Shown here in pieces: positions 1 to 10,456 of a stretch of 64,000 nt of DNA (position 1 is its first letter; each line of letters starts with the position of its first letter). Position numbers and translations under genes: made by a program. This DNA is from Hemerocallis citrina (Eukaryota > Streptophyta > Magnoliopsida > Asparagales > Asphodelaceae): positions 255,741,477 through 255,805,476 of the forward strand of contig CM030358.1 in the NCBI GenBank assembly GCA_017893485.1. The letters are read 5' to 3'. Under the pieces are notes generated by a model. The model worked only from the letters and a program-made list of their open reading frames with translations. It ran no database searches and was not told where the DNA came from.

Positions 1-66
1 GATCAAAACATACATCTCTCTTTCTCAATACCCGAAACCCAAATCATAACCCTAATCCCCAATTCC

Positions 67-450
67 TTGCTTTCTCAATCTCTCTTCTTTCTTCAGATCT
101 TCTTCGCCAACAACAACCCGCTCACTCTCTCTTTTTCTTCGTCGCCAACAACAATCCACTCACTCTCTTTTTCTTCGTCGCCAACAACAGTTCGCTCACT
201 CTCTTTTCTTCTACAACAGCCCACTCACTCTCTCTCTTCTTTTTCGTCTCCAACAACAGCCCAGTCTCTCGTCTACGTTTTCGTCTTCGTCTTTGTGCGC
301 TCTCTTCTTCTTCATCTTCATCGCCAACAGCCGCCCGCTATATCTCTCTTCTTCTTCATCGCCCACAACAGCCCAACAGTCTCCCAACAATGCCCACATC
401 AGCCCATAACAGCCCCAAGTAAGCTCAACACCTTTAAGTTTGATTATTGA
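67..450 (+). repeat. Pyrimidine-rich degenerate minisatellite
   Basis: The tract is dominated by CT and TTC runs. It has about five degenerate copies of a unit of roughly 40-45 bp containing CACTCTCT, CTTCGTC and CCAACAACA. It stays open in one frame only because it is low complexity; the translation is Ser/Phe/Leu-rich with no domain. It could be a 5' leader of a gene to the left or right, since CT-rich leaders are common in plants, but nothing downstream connects to it. Confidence 0.5.
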
Positions 451-1474
451 TTATTGATTATTGTAGAGTATTACTATATCACATTTTAATATTTGTTGAT
501 TTGTTATTGTTGATTTGGTGATTTACTGATTTGTTGAATGATTATGTTGAATGCAATAGAAATATAGAATGATTGATTTACTGATTTGTTGAATGCAATA
601 GAATTATTGATTTGCTGATTTGTTATTGTAGAGTAATTACTGATTTGCTAATTTGTTATTTTATAACTTTACTGCACTGACATTTGCCATTGCTATTGTT
701 ATGCTTATAAAACTGGTACTCTACACAGATAATTCATCTTGTATTGCATTTGTACTGAATAATATTCGTTACTCTTTTTTTTCTTCTTATGGTTCACTAG
801 CTTCATTCAGATTACATATATAAAACATAGTACATGTAACATAGTATATGCCATTACAAGGAGCACAAATTGGAGCAACATCCAATAACCTTAGCCAAAT
901 GACATGAATTTACAAAATCTCTGCAGCCACAGTTTATAAAATCCAAATGACTATTCAGCCGCCAAATAGTGCATATTTCTCTGTCTTGAATTTTTGATAC
1001 AACATTACAAAACCATGAATTTACAAATTCCTCGTCTTGTTTTCACTTTGTTTAGCTTTTTGTATATATTGAAGTCATCTAATTTTGAGCCTGCAACAAG
1101 AATGCAATAAATGTTGAGAGTTATAGAGCATTAGAAAGTAGTAAATAGACACAATAATGTTAAATGACATGTAGAACATATAATATATTGTTTAGTAACA
1201 AAAAATATGTATTTATTGATTGTCCAAAATGAACATCCGAGATGGTCACATTTTTCCGAGATCTCCTCCGATATCTCTTATCCGAGACGAAACACCTCTT
1301 GCCGAGATGAGTCGCAAATCTGAGATTTAAAACCTTGCTTGCACTTTATGCAAAGAAAATTTATCTTGGTTCCCGGTCAGGTTTAGTTAAGCTTTCTTTC
1401 TTTTAATTTGCAATCAGACAGAAACACAATTTGTTTTTGTATAGCTCTAGGGACCAATCAATGCCCATTTGCTC
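451..1474. other. AT-rich stretch, nothing recognised
   Basis: No ORF with protein-like composition, no terminal repeats and no RNA gene were seen. It contains short direct repeats of a TGATTTGTTGAATG-like word near 510-600 and several CCGAGAT-type words near 1237-1325. I see no function. Confidence 0.4.
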
Positions 1475-1482
1475 TGTTTAGC

Positions 1483-2029
1483 TAGGGATGGCAACGGGTA
1501 GGGTATGGGGTTTACCCTTACCCTACCTTAAAGTCCAAATACTCTACACCTACCCCAACGGATAATTTACAAAATTATCTTACCCTATCCTAATGGGTAA
1601 ACGGGTGAAAATATTAAGCTATCTTTTTTATGAAAATTATATTAGGACAACAATATGTGAAAATAAATTTTTTTTTGTCTTTTGTATATTATTTTTTACC
1701 TAACTTAATGATATTGAGAGTCATGTAATCTTTATTTCTACCCATTTTCACATATTTAAAGTTAAGCAAAGAATAAAGTGTATCATATGTATTTATAATA
1801 TGTATATGTGTGTGCTTATATATGAGCCTACAGATATATATAAACGGGTAAAGGGTAAAGGGGCATGTGTATTCTTATACTATTACCCTTACCCTACCAT
1901 AATTTTTAAACGGGTAGAAAAATTTTACCCTTACCCTACATGCGGGTAAGAAAGTCCTACACATACCCTTACCCATAGGGTAATTGGGTATTGGGTAAAC
2001 GGGTGTACCCTTACCCATTGCCATCCCTA
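1483..2029. mobile_element. hAT-type MITE, 547 bp
   Basis: The left end reads TAGGGATGGCAACGGGTA and the right end is its near-perfect inverse, ending TTGCCATCCCTA. The element is flanked on both sides by the same 8 bp, tgtttagc (1475-1482 and 2030-2037), which is the target duplication length expected for hAT transposases. The subterminal regions hold many CGGGTA / TACCC words in both orientations. No transposase is encoded, so it must be moved in trans. The terminus resembles widespread plant hAT MITEs that begin with a GGGATGGCAA-like motif. Confidence 0.88.
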
Positions 2030-2346
2030 TGTTTAGCATCATGATGATGATCCTTGTATTACAAGACTTATCCCAAAAAAAAATGTTGGCATGCACCCAG
2101 ATTGTAAAAAAAAACAGAATAAATTGTAAAAGTAGTGGAGATTTCTACACACTTTACCTTGTTTTCTGTCCTTACTGTTTGCACTGCACCCTGATTCTTT
2201 AAAACAAGAATAAATTGTAGAACCGAATTGTGCTATATATATTTCTGCGAGTATATAGAACCATCTCCAAAACCATCATACATTGATAATTTCTAACCAT
2301 TGAGTTTCTGCTTGCTCCATTCTCTCTCTTATACTTAAATAAACAG

Positions 2347-2820
2347 GTGAAGTGGAGAGAGGAAATAAAATCTAAAGAACAAGGCATTGCTATGGTTGAG
2401 GAGGAACGTAGAGCAAAAGAAACAGTAGATTCCAGCTTCAAAAGGAAGAATGAAGCTTTACGAAGAAAGATCGAAATAGATCTCCAGCGCCATAAGGACG
2501 ACATCCATAGGCTTGAAGAAGAACTCTCCCGTCTCAAAGCCTCAGGCGATTTAGACATGTCTAAACTGGCAACCAAAGTAATGAATAGCAAGGGTGCGCA
2601 AGGTTTTAAAGAGCCCCAGAATTTGTTGAGAAAGAGGCAGAGTCAAAGTAGGGAATGCATGATGTGTACGAAGGATGAGGTTAATGTGGTGTTCTTGCCT
2701 TGTGCTCATCAGGTTCTGTGTGTTTGCTGCAGTGAGGAACAAGAAAGGAAGGCAAAGATTTGTCCTTGTTGCAGTGCCCACATTGATCAGAGAATTCGAG
2801 TTTTTGGTGCAGCATTCTAA
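2347..2820 (+). CDS. RING E3 ligase terminal exon (RF298/MIP1-like), partial
   Basis: This is a 157-codon open exon ending in TAA. It starts right after a splice-acceptor-like ataaacag, so the first codon GTG is exonic, not a start. Residues 5-66 are charged and heptad-like (coiled coil). Residues 104-142 form a compact C3HC4 RING: C104-x2-C107, C119-x-H121, C125-x2-C128, C139-x2-C142. It ends in the IRVFG tail that plant MIP1/RF4/RF298-type E3 ligases carry. These proteins are long with several N-terminal exons; none can be found in the 2.3 kb to the left. Either a long intron runs out of the window or this is an orphan exon from a partial duplication. All zinc ligands are intact, so the exon itself looks functional. 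Family assignment rests on the RING and the tail motif. Confidence 0.75.
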   Translation: MKWREEIKSKEQGIAMVEEERRAKETVDSSFKRKNEALRRKIEIDLQRHKDDIHRLEEELSRLKASGDLDMSKLATKVMNSKGAQGFKEPQNLLRKRQSQSRECMMCTKDEVNVVFLPCAHQVLCVCCSEEQERKAKICPCCSAHIDQRIRVFGAAF

Positions 2821-3914
2821 ACTCTGCATAGATTAAACAAAAAACAGTTTCTTTTTCTTTTTGAAAAATAATGATACAATGTGGCCTTTCATTTACTTGA
2901 TATCATAAAAGATGGTGAGAAAAACCTGATATTGGAATTATCGACAAACCTGATATTGGAATAATCAACACCTTGTTTAACATAGGTGTTTTAGTTTTCT
3001 TTTTCTTTTTCTTTGGTTCCTGTTGGGTATATAATTTTTGTTTCTTCTTTGTGAACTGAAAATGGAGGATTACTCCTAAGAGCATCCACAGTGGTTTGAG
3101 GTAAAAAATGGCAAAATGCATATTTTACCTTTCCATTTCGTCGAAATGCTGCAGCCGTCAAAAGGCAAAAAATGCATATTTTTGTTTAAAATGAAACAGA
3201 CGAAATATGATGTTTCGGCTGTAAATAAAAAAATAATTTATATAGCTAGAAACTGAGAAAATATTAATAAATGTACGGTACGAAACATGATGTTCGGTCC
3301 CATAAGGAATAAAAATTGCAAAATAACCGGACGAGGGTTTTAAGGAGGTTTTTTTGCAAATAAAATTGCAAAAAAATTTAAAAAATTGCAAAAAAATTTA
3401 AATCGTTGCACCCAGTAACTAATGATGGTCATTTGCAATTTTTTTTTAAAAAGGGAATGGAACCCGTATGGCTAGCCATTATTTTTCTTTTCTGGGTTTT
3501 TTTTTTTGGTTTTAATTTTTTTTTTTTTGCTTCGAACGAAACTTTATGTTTCGTCCGATTATTTGAAAATATATTTAAATAATCCAGACAAAACATGATG
3601 TTTCGTCACGAATAATATACATTTTGCTATATTCATTGCTATTTTTATCTTTCTATTACAGCGAAATGGTAAAAAATTGACAAAATAGCTCGCGAGTTTG
3701 TTGGCTACAGTAGCTAAAAAATGCATCAAATGGCATTTTAGTGCTCCGATTATCCCATGCGACTGCGTTTGAATTTTGTTTCTTTTGGAAACAGCAGAAA
3801 GGGGTTGAATTTGGATTTGACATTTCAGTCTAGAGTCTAGAGTTTCATCTGGTTTTGTTTCTGAATATCATTTTTCAGTGAACATGCGGACTTAATTTTT
3901 GTTCTGGTTTCTTG
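2821..3914. other. AT-rich spacer with CGAAACATGATGTTTCG-like palindromes
   Basis: This is the 3' flank of the RING exon. A 26-bp word containing CCTGATATTGGAAT is tandemly duplicated at 2924-2970. From about 3079 (gagcatccacagtgg) to about 3745 (agtgctc) the sequence looks like a non-autonomous element: it repeats a palindromic word related to CGAAACATGATGTTTCG four times. The two ends match only weakly and I find no target duplication. No gene is seen. Confidence 0.35.
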
Positions 3915-4643
3915 GATTTTTTTACCGAACTATCCTACTTTTTGAAAGTGCGTACCAAACTATTCATGTTTTGAAGGTATGTACCAACCTATTCATGTTT
4001 GAAAGTTAAATACCAGAAAGTCTCTGTCGCTAACTGAGATAGCGTGCCTACTAAAAATCCGTGTGCTAACCCCGTTAGCGTGCTATGGGACACTAGGGGA
4101 CAATACTCTCAAGTAGGGGTGTGGAAAAAAAAATCACCAAGTATAGACACGCTAACCCCGTTAGCACGCCTATTTAAACCAGGCGCGCTAACGGGGTTAG
4201 CGTGCTAGGGGGACACTAGGGGACACTACTCTCTAAGTAGGGGGGTGTGGAAAAAAGTGTCAAGTATAGACACGCTAACGGAGTTAGCGCGCCTATTTAA
4301 ACCAGGCGTGCTAACGGGGTTAGCGTGCTCAGGGGACACTACTCCTTAAGTAGGGGGTGTGGAAAAAAATGTCAAGTATAGACATGCTAACGGAGTTAGC
4401 GCACCCATTTAAATCAGGCACATTAACGGAGTTAGCGTGTCTATACTTTGTGATTTTTTTCTCATACCCCTACTTGAATGTAGTGTCCGCCAGTGTCCCA
4501 TAGCACGCTAACGGAGTTAACGCGCGGATTTTTACCAGGTGCGCTATCTTAGTTAGTGACAGGAACTTTTCAGTATTTAGCTTTCTAACAGGGATAGTTT
4601 GGTACATACTTTCAAAAAGTGGGATAGTTTGGTAAAAAAAATC
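3915..4643. mobile_element. Non-autonomous MULE a, 729 bp
   Basis: The termini are long inverted repeats of about 130 bp: the left starts GATTTTTTTACC, the right ends GGTAAAAAAAATC, and both continue with the matched words ACTATCC...ACTTTTTGAAAGT. It is flanked by a perfect 9-bp direct repeat ggtttcttg (3906-3914 and 4644-4652), the Mutator signature. The interior has about three tandem units of roughly 120 bp, each with a palindrome of the form GCTAAC-nnn-GTTAGC and a TAGACACGCTAAC word. There is no coding capacity. It shares its termini with the larger element starting at 4745, its probable source of transposase. Confidence 0.88.
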
Positions 4644-5548
4644 GGTTTCTTGTTGGTACTTTGGATTTTTATTTTTTTTTGTGAACACAATTAATTGACT
4701 TAAATTTGAATGTGTGCATATGTTTTTTCCCCAATTGGAATAGCGATTTTTTTACCAAACTATCCCATTTTTTGTAAGTATGTACGAAACTGTTCCTATT
4801 TGAAAATTTAATACCAAAAAATTCCTATCGCTAACTGAGTTATCGAGCCTAGTGATTTTCTTCGCGCTTTCTCAGTTAGCATGTGTTAGGGAGGGGATAA
4901 CACTTTTTCCCTCAGCAGGGTGTTTGCGAAAAAACCCAACAATTATAGACACGTTAACTCCGTTAGCGTGCCTGTTTAAACAACTTGCGCTAACGGAGTT
5001 AGCGTTATAGGTGGACAATAGGGGAGACTACTCATGAAGAGGAATGTAGACCAAAAATCCCAAAGTATAGACACGCTAACCCTGTTAGCGCGCCTCTTTA
5101 TACCATACGCATTAACCGGGTTAACGTGTATCGTTTAGGCTTTTATTAAATCTCAGTCGCTGATTGGTACATCATTATATTTATGTTGTCTCTATCTTCT
5201 TTTTCTCCCCAAATTTCGGAACCCAAATCCAAAATCCTAACATCCCAATTGAATATCTTACTAAAAAAATACTCTACAAAATCTTAAAGGATCTTGTTCT
5301 TCTTCTTCTCTCTCATTCATCTTCTTCTTCTCACTTTCATATATCCTCCCACTTTGAAAACCCTAAATTCGTGTTTGGGCTTTTGTTGGTTTGATTTGTT
5401 ATCAACCCATTAACTACGTCGTCTTCTCGAAGCTCGAAAGTTTCCCATCTTTTCTGATCATACATTTGAAGGTATGATTTATATATCATTTTATCAAATA
5501 CATTTTGTTTAGCAGATAATGATTATTCTTTTATAAATATGTATAGGT

Positions 5549-7489
5549 ATGGATTACGATATTCCTATTTGGCTTTATTTTGGTGGTGAGATTATCAGTG
5601 ACTAAGTTGTTGTTATAGTGTCGTTGATCCCAAAATAATTTGTGTACCCCGTACAATAACAATAGAATAACTTATAGAGAAGGTTTATGAGGTTACTAAT
5701 TGGGATAGAGAACGATGAAAGATTAAAATTTTAGCCCGTTATGCGGCGGGAAAAGGTGATTGTCAATATTTTATGACTGTGCCTGTAGGAAATGACAACT
5801 CTCTGAAATCCATGATTGGTAGAACACTTGATCCGAATTTTAGTTGGTCTGCATTAGGGCTATATATTCAGCAAACTGAAAATATTAATGCCCAACCACA
5901 TGCTAACCTTGGTTCAAGCTCCGCACGTGAAGTGCCGATCCATAAGATCATTTCGAATTTGGTTCCAACATCCCATGCAATCCCACCGTCCTCACAAGAA
6001 GAGACGTTTACAAATACTAGAAACCCGGATCTTACTGAATTTGAATTGCCACGTCAACCAAGTTTGGTTAATGATTACGTTCCGAATACCAATGTTTTCA
6101 GGATATTTGAAAATGCTACCGTTAATAATGATTTAGTCGATGAAGAAGAAGAAGAAGACAAAGAAACAGACGATGAACCTAAAGACGGATTACAAAATGA
6201 AGACCAGGAAGAAGAAGATGAATATGTAAATATTAATATAAATGATAGTAATGATGTCGATGTGAACTTTACTGATGGCTTCAATTATGTCAACGATCAT
6301 GTTACCGAAGAAATGGCACAAAGTGCGAGAGTAAATCATGGTCCACAAGAGTCGTCTGGTTCATCCACCGTAGATGAGTTCTACATTGGGCAAGAGTTTC
6401 AAACTAAAGAATCGATTCAACATGCGGTAAAGTTATACTCCATCAACAAACATCGGGAATTTATCACAATGAAATCTTCACCTACCATCTTTGTTGTAAA
6501 ATGTAAATTGATCCCGAGAAAACGTTCACTTGAGGAGATGGTGCAAATCCCACCGGGTGCAAGTGAGGGTGGTTATCCATGGAGATTGCGTGCAATTATT
6601 TTGAAGGGCCGAACCAATTTTGTGGTTAAAAATTAGTAAGGCCGCATACTTGTGAATCTCGCATTGAATCAAGACCACTGCAAAGTTGATGCGAAATTTG
6701 TATGCAATTTGATTATGAATGTTGTGAAGTCTCAAATAGGAATTACACCGCAGGCCATTATTTAGATAGTCAAACTTCAATTGAATTATCAGATATCTTA
6801 TAGGAAGGCTTGGACTGCAAAACATATTGAGAAGTTGTATGGATCATTTGAAGATGCGTACACTAAATTGCCTTTACTTCTATCAACAATACAAGCAGCA
6901 AATCCAGGAACTGTTGTCTATTAGGATAAGTATGATTCCGGTCTTGGCGAAGAAACATTCAAGGGAGTATTTTGGGCTTTTGGTGCTTCAATTGAAGGGT
7001 TCAAGTCATGCAGACCTGTTATAAGTGTTGATGGGACACACTTGTATGGAAAATATAAGGGTTGTTTGTTAATAGCCGTAGCACCGTTAACTTGGGCACT
7101 ATAACATGTATTTGCCAAAAAATTTAGTATTTCATATACCATGTTCTCATGTTCTAGCTGCTTGTACATATTGCGCTATTGATTACAAGCCATATGTTGA
7201 TACATTCTATTTCACTATTTCGTTAGCACAAACATGGGCTCCCAATTTTCATCCTACACTGGATCCTGCATATTGGCCTGTTAATACTAGAAACAGACTT
7301 GTACCTGATGAGAGCCTTTGGCATTCTCGGAAAGGTCGTCCAAAGAGTACTAGAGTTCGTAACGATATGGATGTAAAAGATGAGTCTAGTAGGGCTTCCG
7401 GAATGACGTGTTTTAAATGTTGTTTAAGGGGTCACAATAGACGCAGATGTCGGCAAGACTCAAGTCAATCAACTCAAAGCCGTCATTGA
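5549..7489 (+). pseudogene. MULE transposase (MURA-like), broken
   Basis: The reading begins near ATG 5549 with an N-terminal MuDR-type segment, then stops and changes frame. The longest open piece (5773-6636) has an acidic stretch rich in Asp/Glu followed by a MuDR DNA-binding-like region (FYIGQEF ... SINKHREF). After a frameshift, 6650-7104 reads as the start of the MULE catalytic domain, with the conserved VDGTHLYGKYKG around the first catalytic Asp. The sequence then jumps to a SWIM-type zinc finger (CSHVLAAC, near 7141) and a CCHC knuckle (CFKC ... GH ... C, near 7410-7455). The middle of the catalytic domain, with the other acidic residues, is missing. Premature stops at about 5601, 6634 and 6768, plus frameshifts, confirm it is inactive. 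Confidence 0.85.
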
Positions 7490-7906
7490 AATATTGAAAT
7501 ATTGTATTTTGTTTAATATTTTGGTATATTGGTATGTATTGTTCAAATGTCAACGATATTTTGAATGAATGTATGGTATTTGATATTATGAATTCATGTT
7601 GACATTTCAAATATCCAGAAATTTAAGACCATCTGGAAATTTGAGATACTCATACACGTTAACCCAGTTAACGTGACACTTTTTACTAAGGACGTTAACT
7701 TAGTTAACGACTGTTGAGATCTCAGATTTTCCAGACAGTTGAAACCTGTCCAGACAGTTGAAATCTGAAATTTTCCAGTCAAGCTTGTCCCGATAATATT
7801 AGAGGCATCTATTAGGTCTAGCCTTCCACGTCAATGAACCCGTCCAATACACACCTTGCAGTGGCCTCATGTTCTCGTTCTCGGGAAGATTCGCCCACTT
7901 TGGTGA

Positions 7907-9046
7907 CTACTTTGCGACAACGGGTTGGCTAATGTGTAGTCGTTCCCAACTCCAATCCTGTAGCATCAACATTGGTCCGTTCATATGCTTGGCACCGAGA
8001 GAGCAATTGCACAAGGCTCTATACAATGTGGCCAACACAGTACTTCCCCAACTGTACCCCCCTTCTCCACCAAGATCGGCAATTAGTGGTAGGTACATTA
8101 ACAAAACGGAATCTTCAAAGGAATTTGGGAACATTACACCTCCGAACAGTGTCATTATGTATGCTCGGCAGTAACAATGTACTTGCAACTTCGTGGAGCC
8201 ATTAGTCAACGTACCAGAGAATTTTTCCTTCAACCATTTTAGCCTCAACGATTTGCCTACAAGGGCCGATCGATCCACCTCTATACCGAGACACTCGTGG
8301 ATAATGAACTCTGGTTCAAAGTCCATTGTGCCAGTTACGGCATTTCCATTAATTGGCAGACCCGTTATTACAACAACATCTTGCAGTGTCATTGTCGTCT
8401 CGCCGACCGCAACATCTTGCAGTGTCACTGTCGTCTCGCCGACCGGCAAGTGAAAACTATGCGTCTCGGGACGCCATCCTTCGAGAATGGCTGTTAATAA
8501 GGGTCGGTCTGCCTTAATGGAACTCATCAACCCTATGCCGTATAACCCACATTCCTGTAATATCTCATGTATACAGGGATGTATCTCTAATGTGCCGTGC
8601 CCCCTAAAATTACACTTCGTAGAATTTTCTTCCCAAACATCTTTAGAGCGATGCCAGCCTTGTAAATTCAACAGCTTTGGGTCGATCGGACTGGGAACCA
8701 CCGGAGGAACATACGAGGAAAAAGATGGGCCAAGCTGACTAGATGGAGAAGAAGGTCGATGTTGATTTAGAGAAGGAAGAGATGGGCCCATTTGAGTGGC
8801 CGGAGAAGAAGGACCGGCCTCATCCTACACCAAAAAATAATTTAAATTCAACATACGAATTTATAATTTTATTGATGTTAAAATTAAACGTATAAAAATA
8901 AATTTAAATCATCTTACATTGGTACGTCTCTGTCCACCACGGTTCGTTCTTTTGGGAGGTTGTCCATGACATGTCCGTGGATCCTTCCGCGTTGCTGGAG
9001 GTCTACTACTACTTCCTTCTTCGGTATTACCCATTGTCCGTGCCAT
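7907..9046 (-). CDS. Plant mobile domain (PMD) protein, two exons
   Basis: Exon 1 runs from ATG at 9046 to 8918 (43 codons; basic, Ser/Arg-rich). A GTAAGA donor and a GTGTAG acceptor define a 93-bp intron. Exon 2 runs from 8824 to a TAG at 7907, giving about 348 residues with both exons in phase 0. The PMD shows in the order CGLYGIG, PLLTAILEGWRPETHSFHLP, VTLQDV ... ITGLPINGNAVTG, and near the end LATLYRALCN followed by LQDWSWERLHI. PMD proteins (the MAIN/MAIL family and TE-borne relatives) act in gene and transposon silencing; TE copies have no settled role. The frame stays PMD-like for about 35 codons past the TAG, so the C-terminus is probably truncated by a nonsense mutation. A 36-bp in-frame tandem duplication sits inside the domain. 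The gene lies between MULE terminal repeats, convergent with the transposase. Confidence 0.8.
8376..8447 (-). repeat. 36-bp in-frame tandem duplication in PMD
   Basis: Two adjacent 36-bp copies differ at a few bases. They encode VGETTVTLQDVA and VGETTMTLQDVV. The duplication preserves frame and falls in the most conserved part of the PMD, so it would insert 12 residues into the fold. Confidence 0.85.
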
Positions 9047-9451
9047 ATATAATAAAATTTCAAACGACACAAGCTAACCCGGTTAACGCGCCTAGTATTA
9101 AGAGGTGCGCTAACGGGGTTAGCGTGCATATACTTGGAGTTTTTATCCTACACCCCTACTTGAGGATAGGCTCCCCTAGTGTCCCATCTACGAACGCTAA
9201 CTCTGTTAGCGCGAGTGGTTTAAACAGGCACGCTAACGGGGTTAGCGTGTTTATAATTGTTGGGTTTTTTCGCAAACACCCTGCTAAGGGAAAAAGTGTT
9301 ATCCCCTAATACACGCTAACTGAGAAAGCACTAAGAAAATCACTAGGTTCGCTAACTCAGTTAGCGACAGGAAATTTTTGGTATTAAATTTTTAAACTGG
9401 GACAGTTTCGTACATACTTACAAAAAGTGGGATAGTTTGGTAAAAAAATTC

Positions 9452-9938
9452 GGGAATACTGAATAGCTTGGTTTTGTGTTTAATGAGGCCCGCAGTGTGG
9501 AGTTATATGCATCAAAATGTGCTTTCACACTTTATTTCATTTGGAGAACTCATAAGATTCTTGCTGTTTGAATCTTCCGTCCATTATTTTTATTTCCAAA
9601 CAAGCCATAACTTTACGAAGTAGGGTTCCAACTTTTCTAATCATACATTCACATATTTCCATCATCTATAATATTTCTCGTCTACTATCCACCTTTTCAA
9701 ATTTTGACTAGCTACTATCTCACTGAAAACTATTATTTGCACATAAGTTATGTAAATGAGAGATTTTCTTTAAATGTGTAATTGAGATTTAATTGAATTG
9801 TAGAAATTGTACATATAACTGACTTAAAATATTTGGCTGAGATTAGTTTAAGCATATTGGTTGTCGACACTCGTCACAATCTCAACCTTTTAGTTATATC
9901 AGTAGATAAGAAATGTTTGCAAATTGCTAGATATATAA
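9452..9938. other. AT-rich spacer, nothing recognised
   Basis: No ORF of protein-like composition, no terminal repeats and no RNA gene were seen between the end of MULE b and the fold-back element. Confidence 0.4.
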
Positions 9939-10071
9939 GAGTTTTTACCCCAAATATACATTATAAATACATTAGGTCCACTTCTCACTAAAATACAATG
10001 TTTTAACATTTTATCTTTTAGTGAGAAGTGGATCCCAATGCATTTATAATGTATATTTGGGATAAAAACTC
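9939..10071. repeat. 133-bp fold-back (MITE-like hairpin)
   Basis: The first about 55 bases (gagtttttaccccaaatata onward, ending CTTCTCACTAAAA) are the near-perfect inverse of the last about 55. The loop is about 20 bases and includes ATGTTTTAACAT. As RNA this makes a long hairpin with few mismatches. No clear target duplication beyond TA-rich flanks is visible, so the family is not assigned. Confidence 0.75.
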
Positions 10072-10135
10072 ATGTATGTGTAATCATCCTTGAAATGTTA
10101 AGATCGCTTGACTCCAACATTCTGGAGTTAATGGA

Positions 10136-10163
10136 ACTAGTAATTTACACGTGCGATGCACGT
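10136..10163 (-). mobile_element. Helitron 3' terminus (minus strand)
   Basis: Read on the minus strand, a perfect 6-bp stem (ACGTGC / GCACGT, loop ATC) is followed about 10 bases later by CTAG and then T. This is the classical Helitron 3' end. The element body would extend to higher coordinates, possibly containing MULE c; its 5' end was not located. Confidence 0.6.
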
Positions 10164-10456
10164 TTTAATAAATATATAATTTTTTTAAAGTAAAAACTTA
10201 GACGGCAGGACGAAGAAAGGGTGCGTGGGTTTTGAGAAAGAGGGAGAGGAACAGTCATCTTGTTTTTTGAGAGAGAGATGGAGTTTGTATGGATAGTTTA
10301 CATGTTTGATGGGTTTATATAAAGAATATTGGTTGTACGCGCGTTGAACGGGTTGGTAGATTGATAAATTACACTAAGACATTTTCCCATTATAGTAGAA
10401 GAAGAGAAGAGATGTGTGGAGTCCAATTTATTTTGTTTTGTGAGCCAAAGTTTAAG
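10164..10456. other. Short spacer, probable Helitron interior
   Basis: No gene is seen. It contains GAGAGA words and the 9-bp target duplication of MULE c at 10448-10456. Confidence 0.35.

Larger units (their letters stand above)
4745..9451. mobile_element. MULE b with transposase and PMD gene, 4.7 kb
   Basis: The left end (GATTTTTTTACCAAACTATCC) and the right end (its inverse, ending at 9451) form terminal inverted repeats that stay alignable for roughly 400 bp, including an AACCCAACAATTATA word and the GCTAAC/GTTAGC palindromes. The flanks share only ggaata out of 9 bp, so the target duplication is decayed or one end has shifted. Inside are two convergent genes: a broken MURA-type transposase on + (5549-7489) and a spliced plant-mobile-domain gene on - (7907-9046). 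This is the only member of the local family with coding capacity, but the transposase is dead. Confidence 0.85.

Noticed and set aside
67..450. 127-codon ORF that begins like a signal peptide
   Set aside because: Low-complexity pyrimidine repeats encode hydrophobic and Ser runs by composition; no conserved domain.
3079..3745. Possible MITE from gagcatccacagtgg to agtgctc
   Set aside because: The ends match too weakly and no flanking duplication was found; kept only as a note in the spacer.
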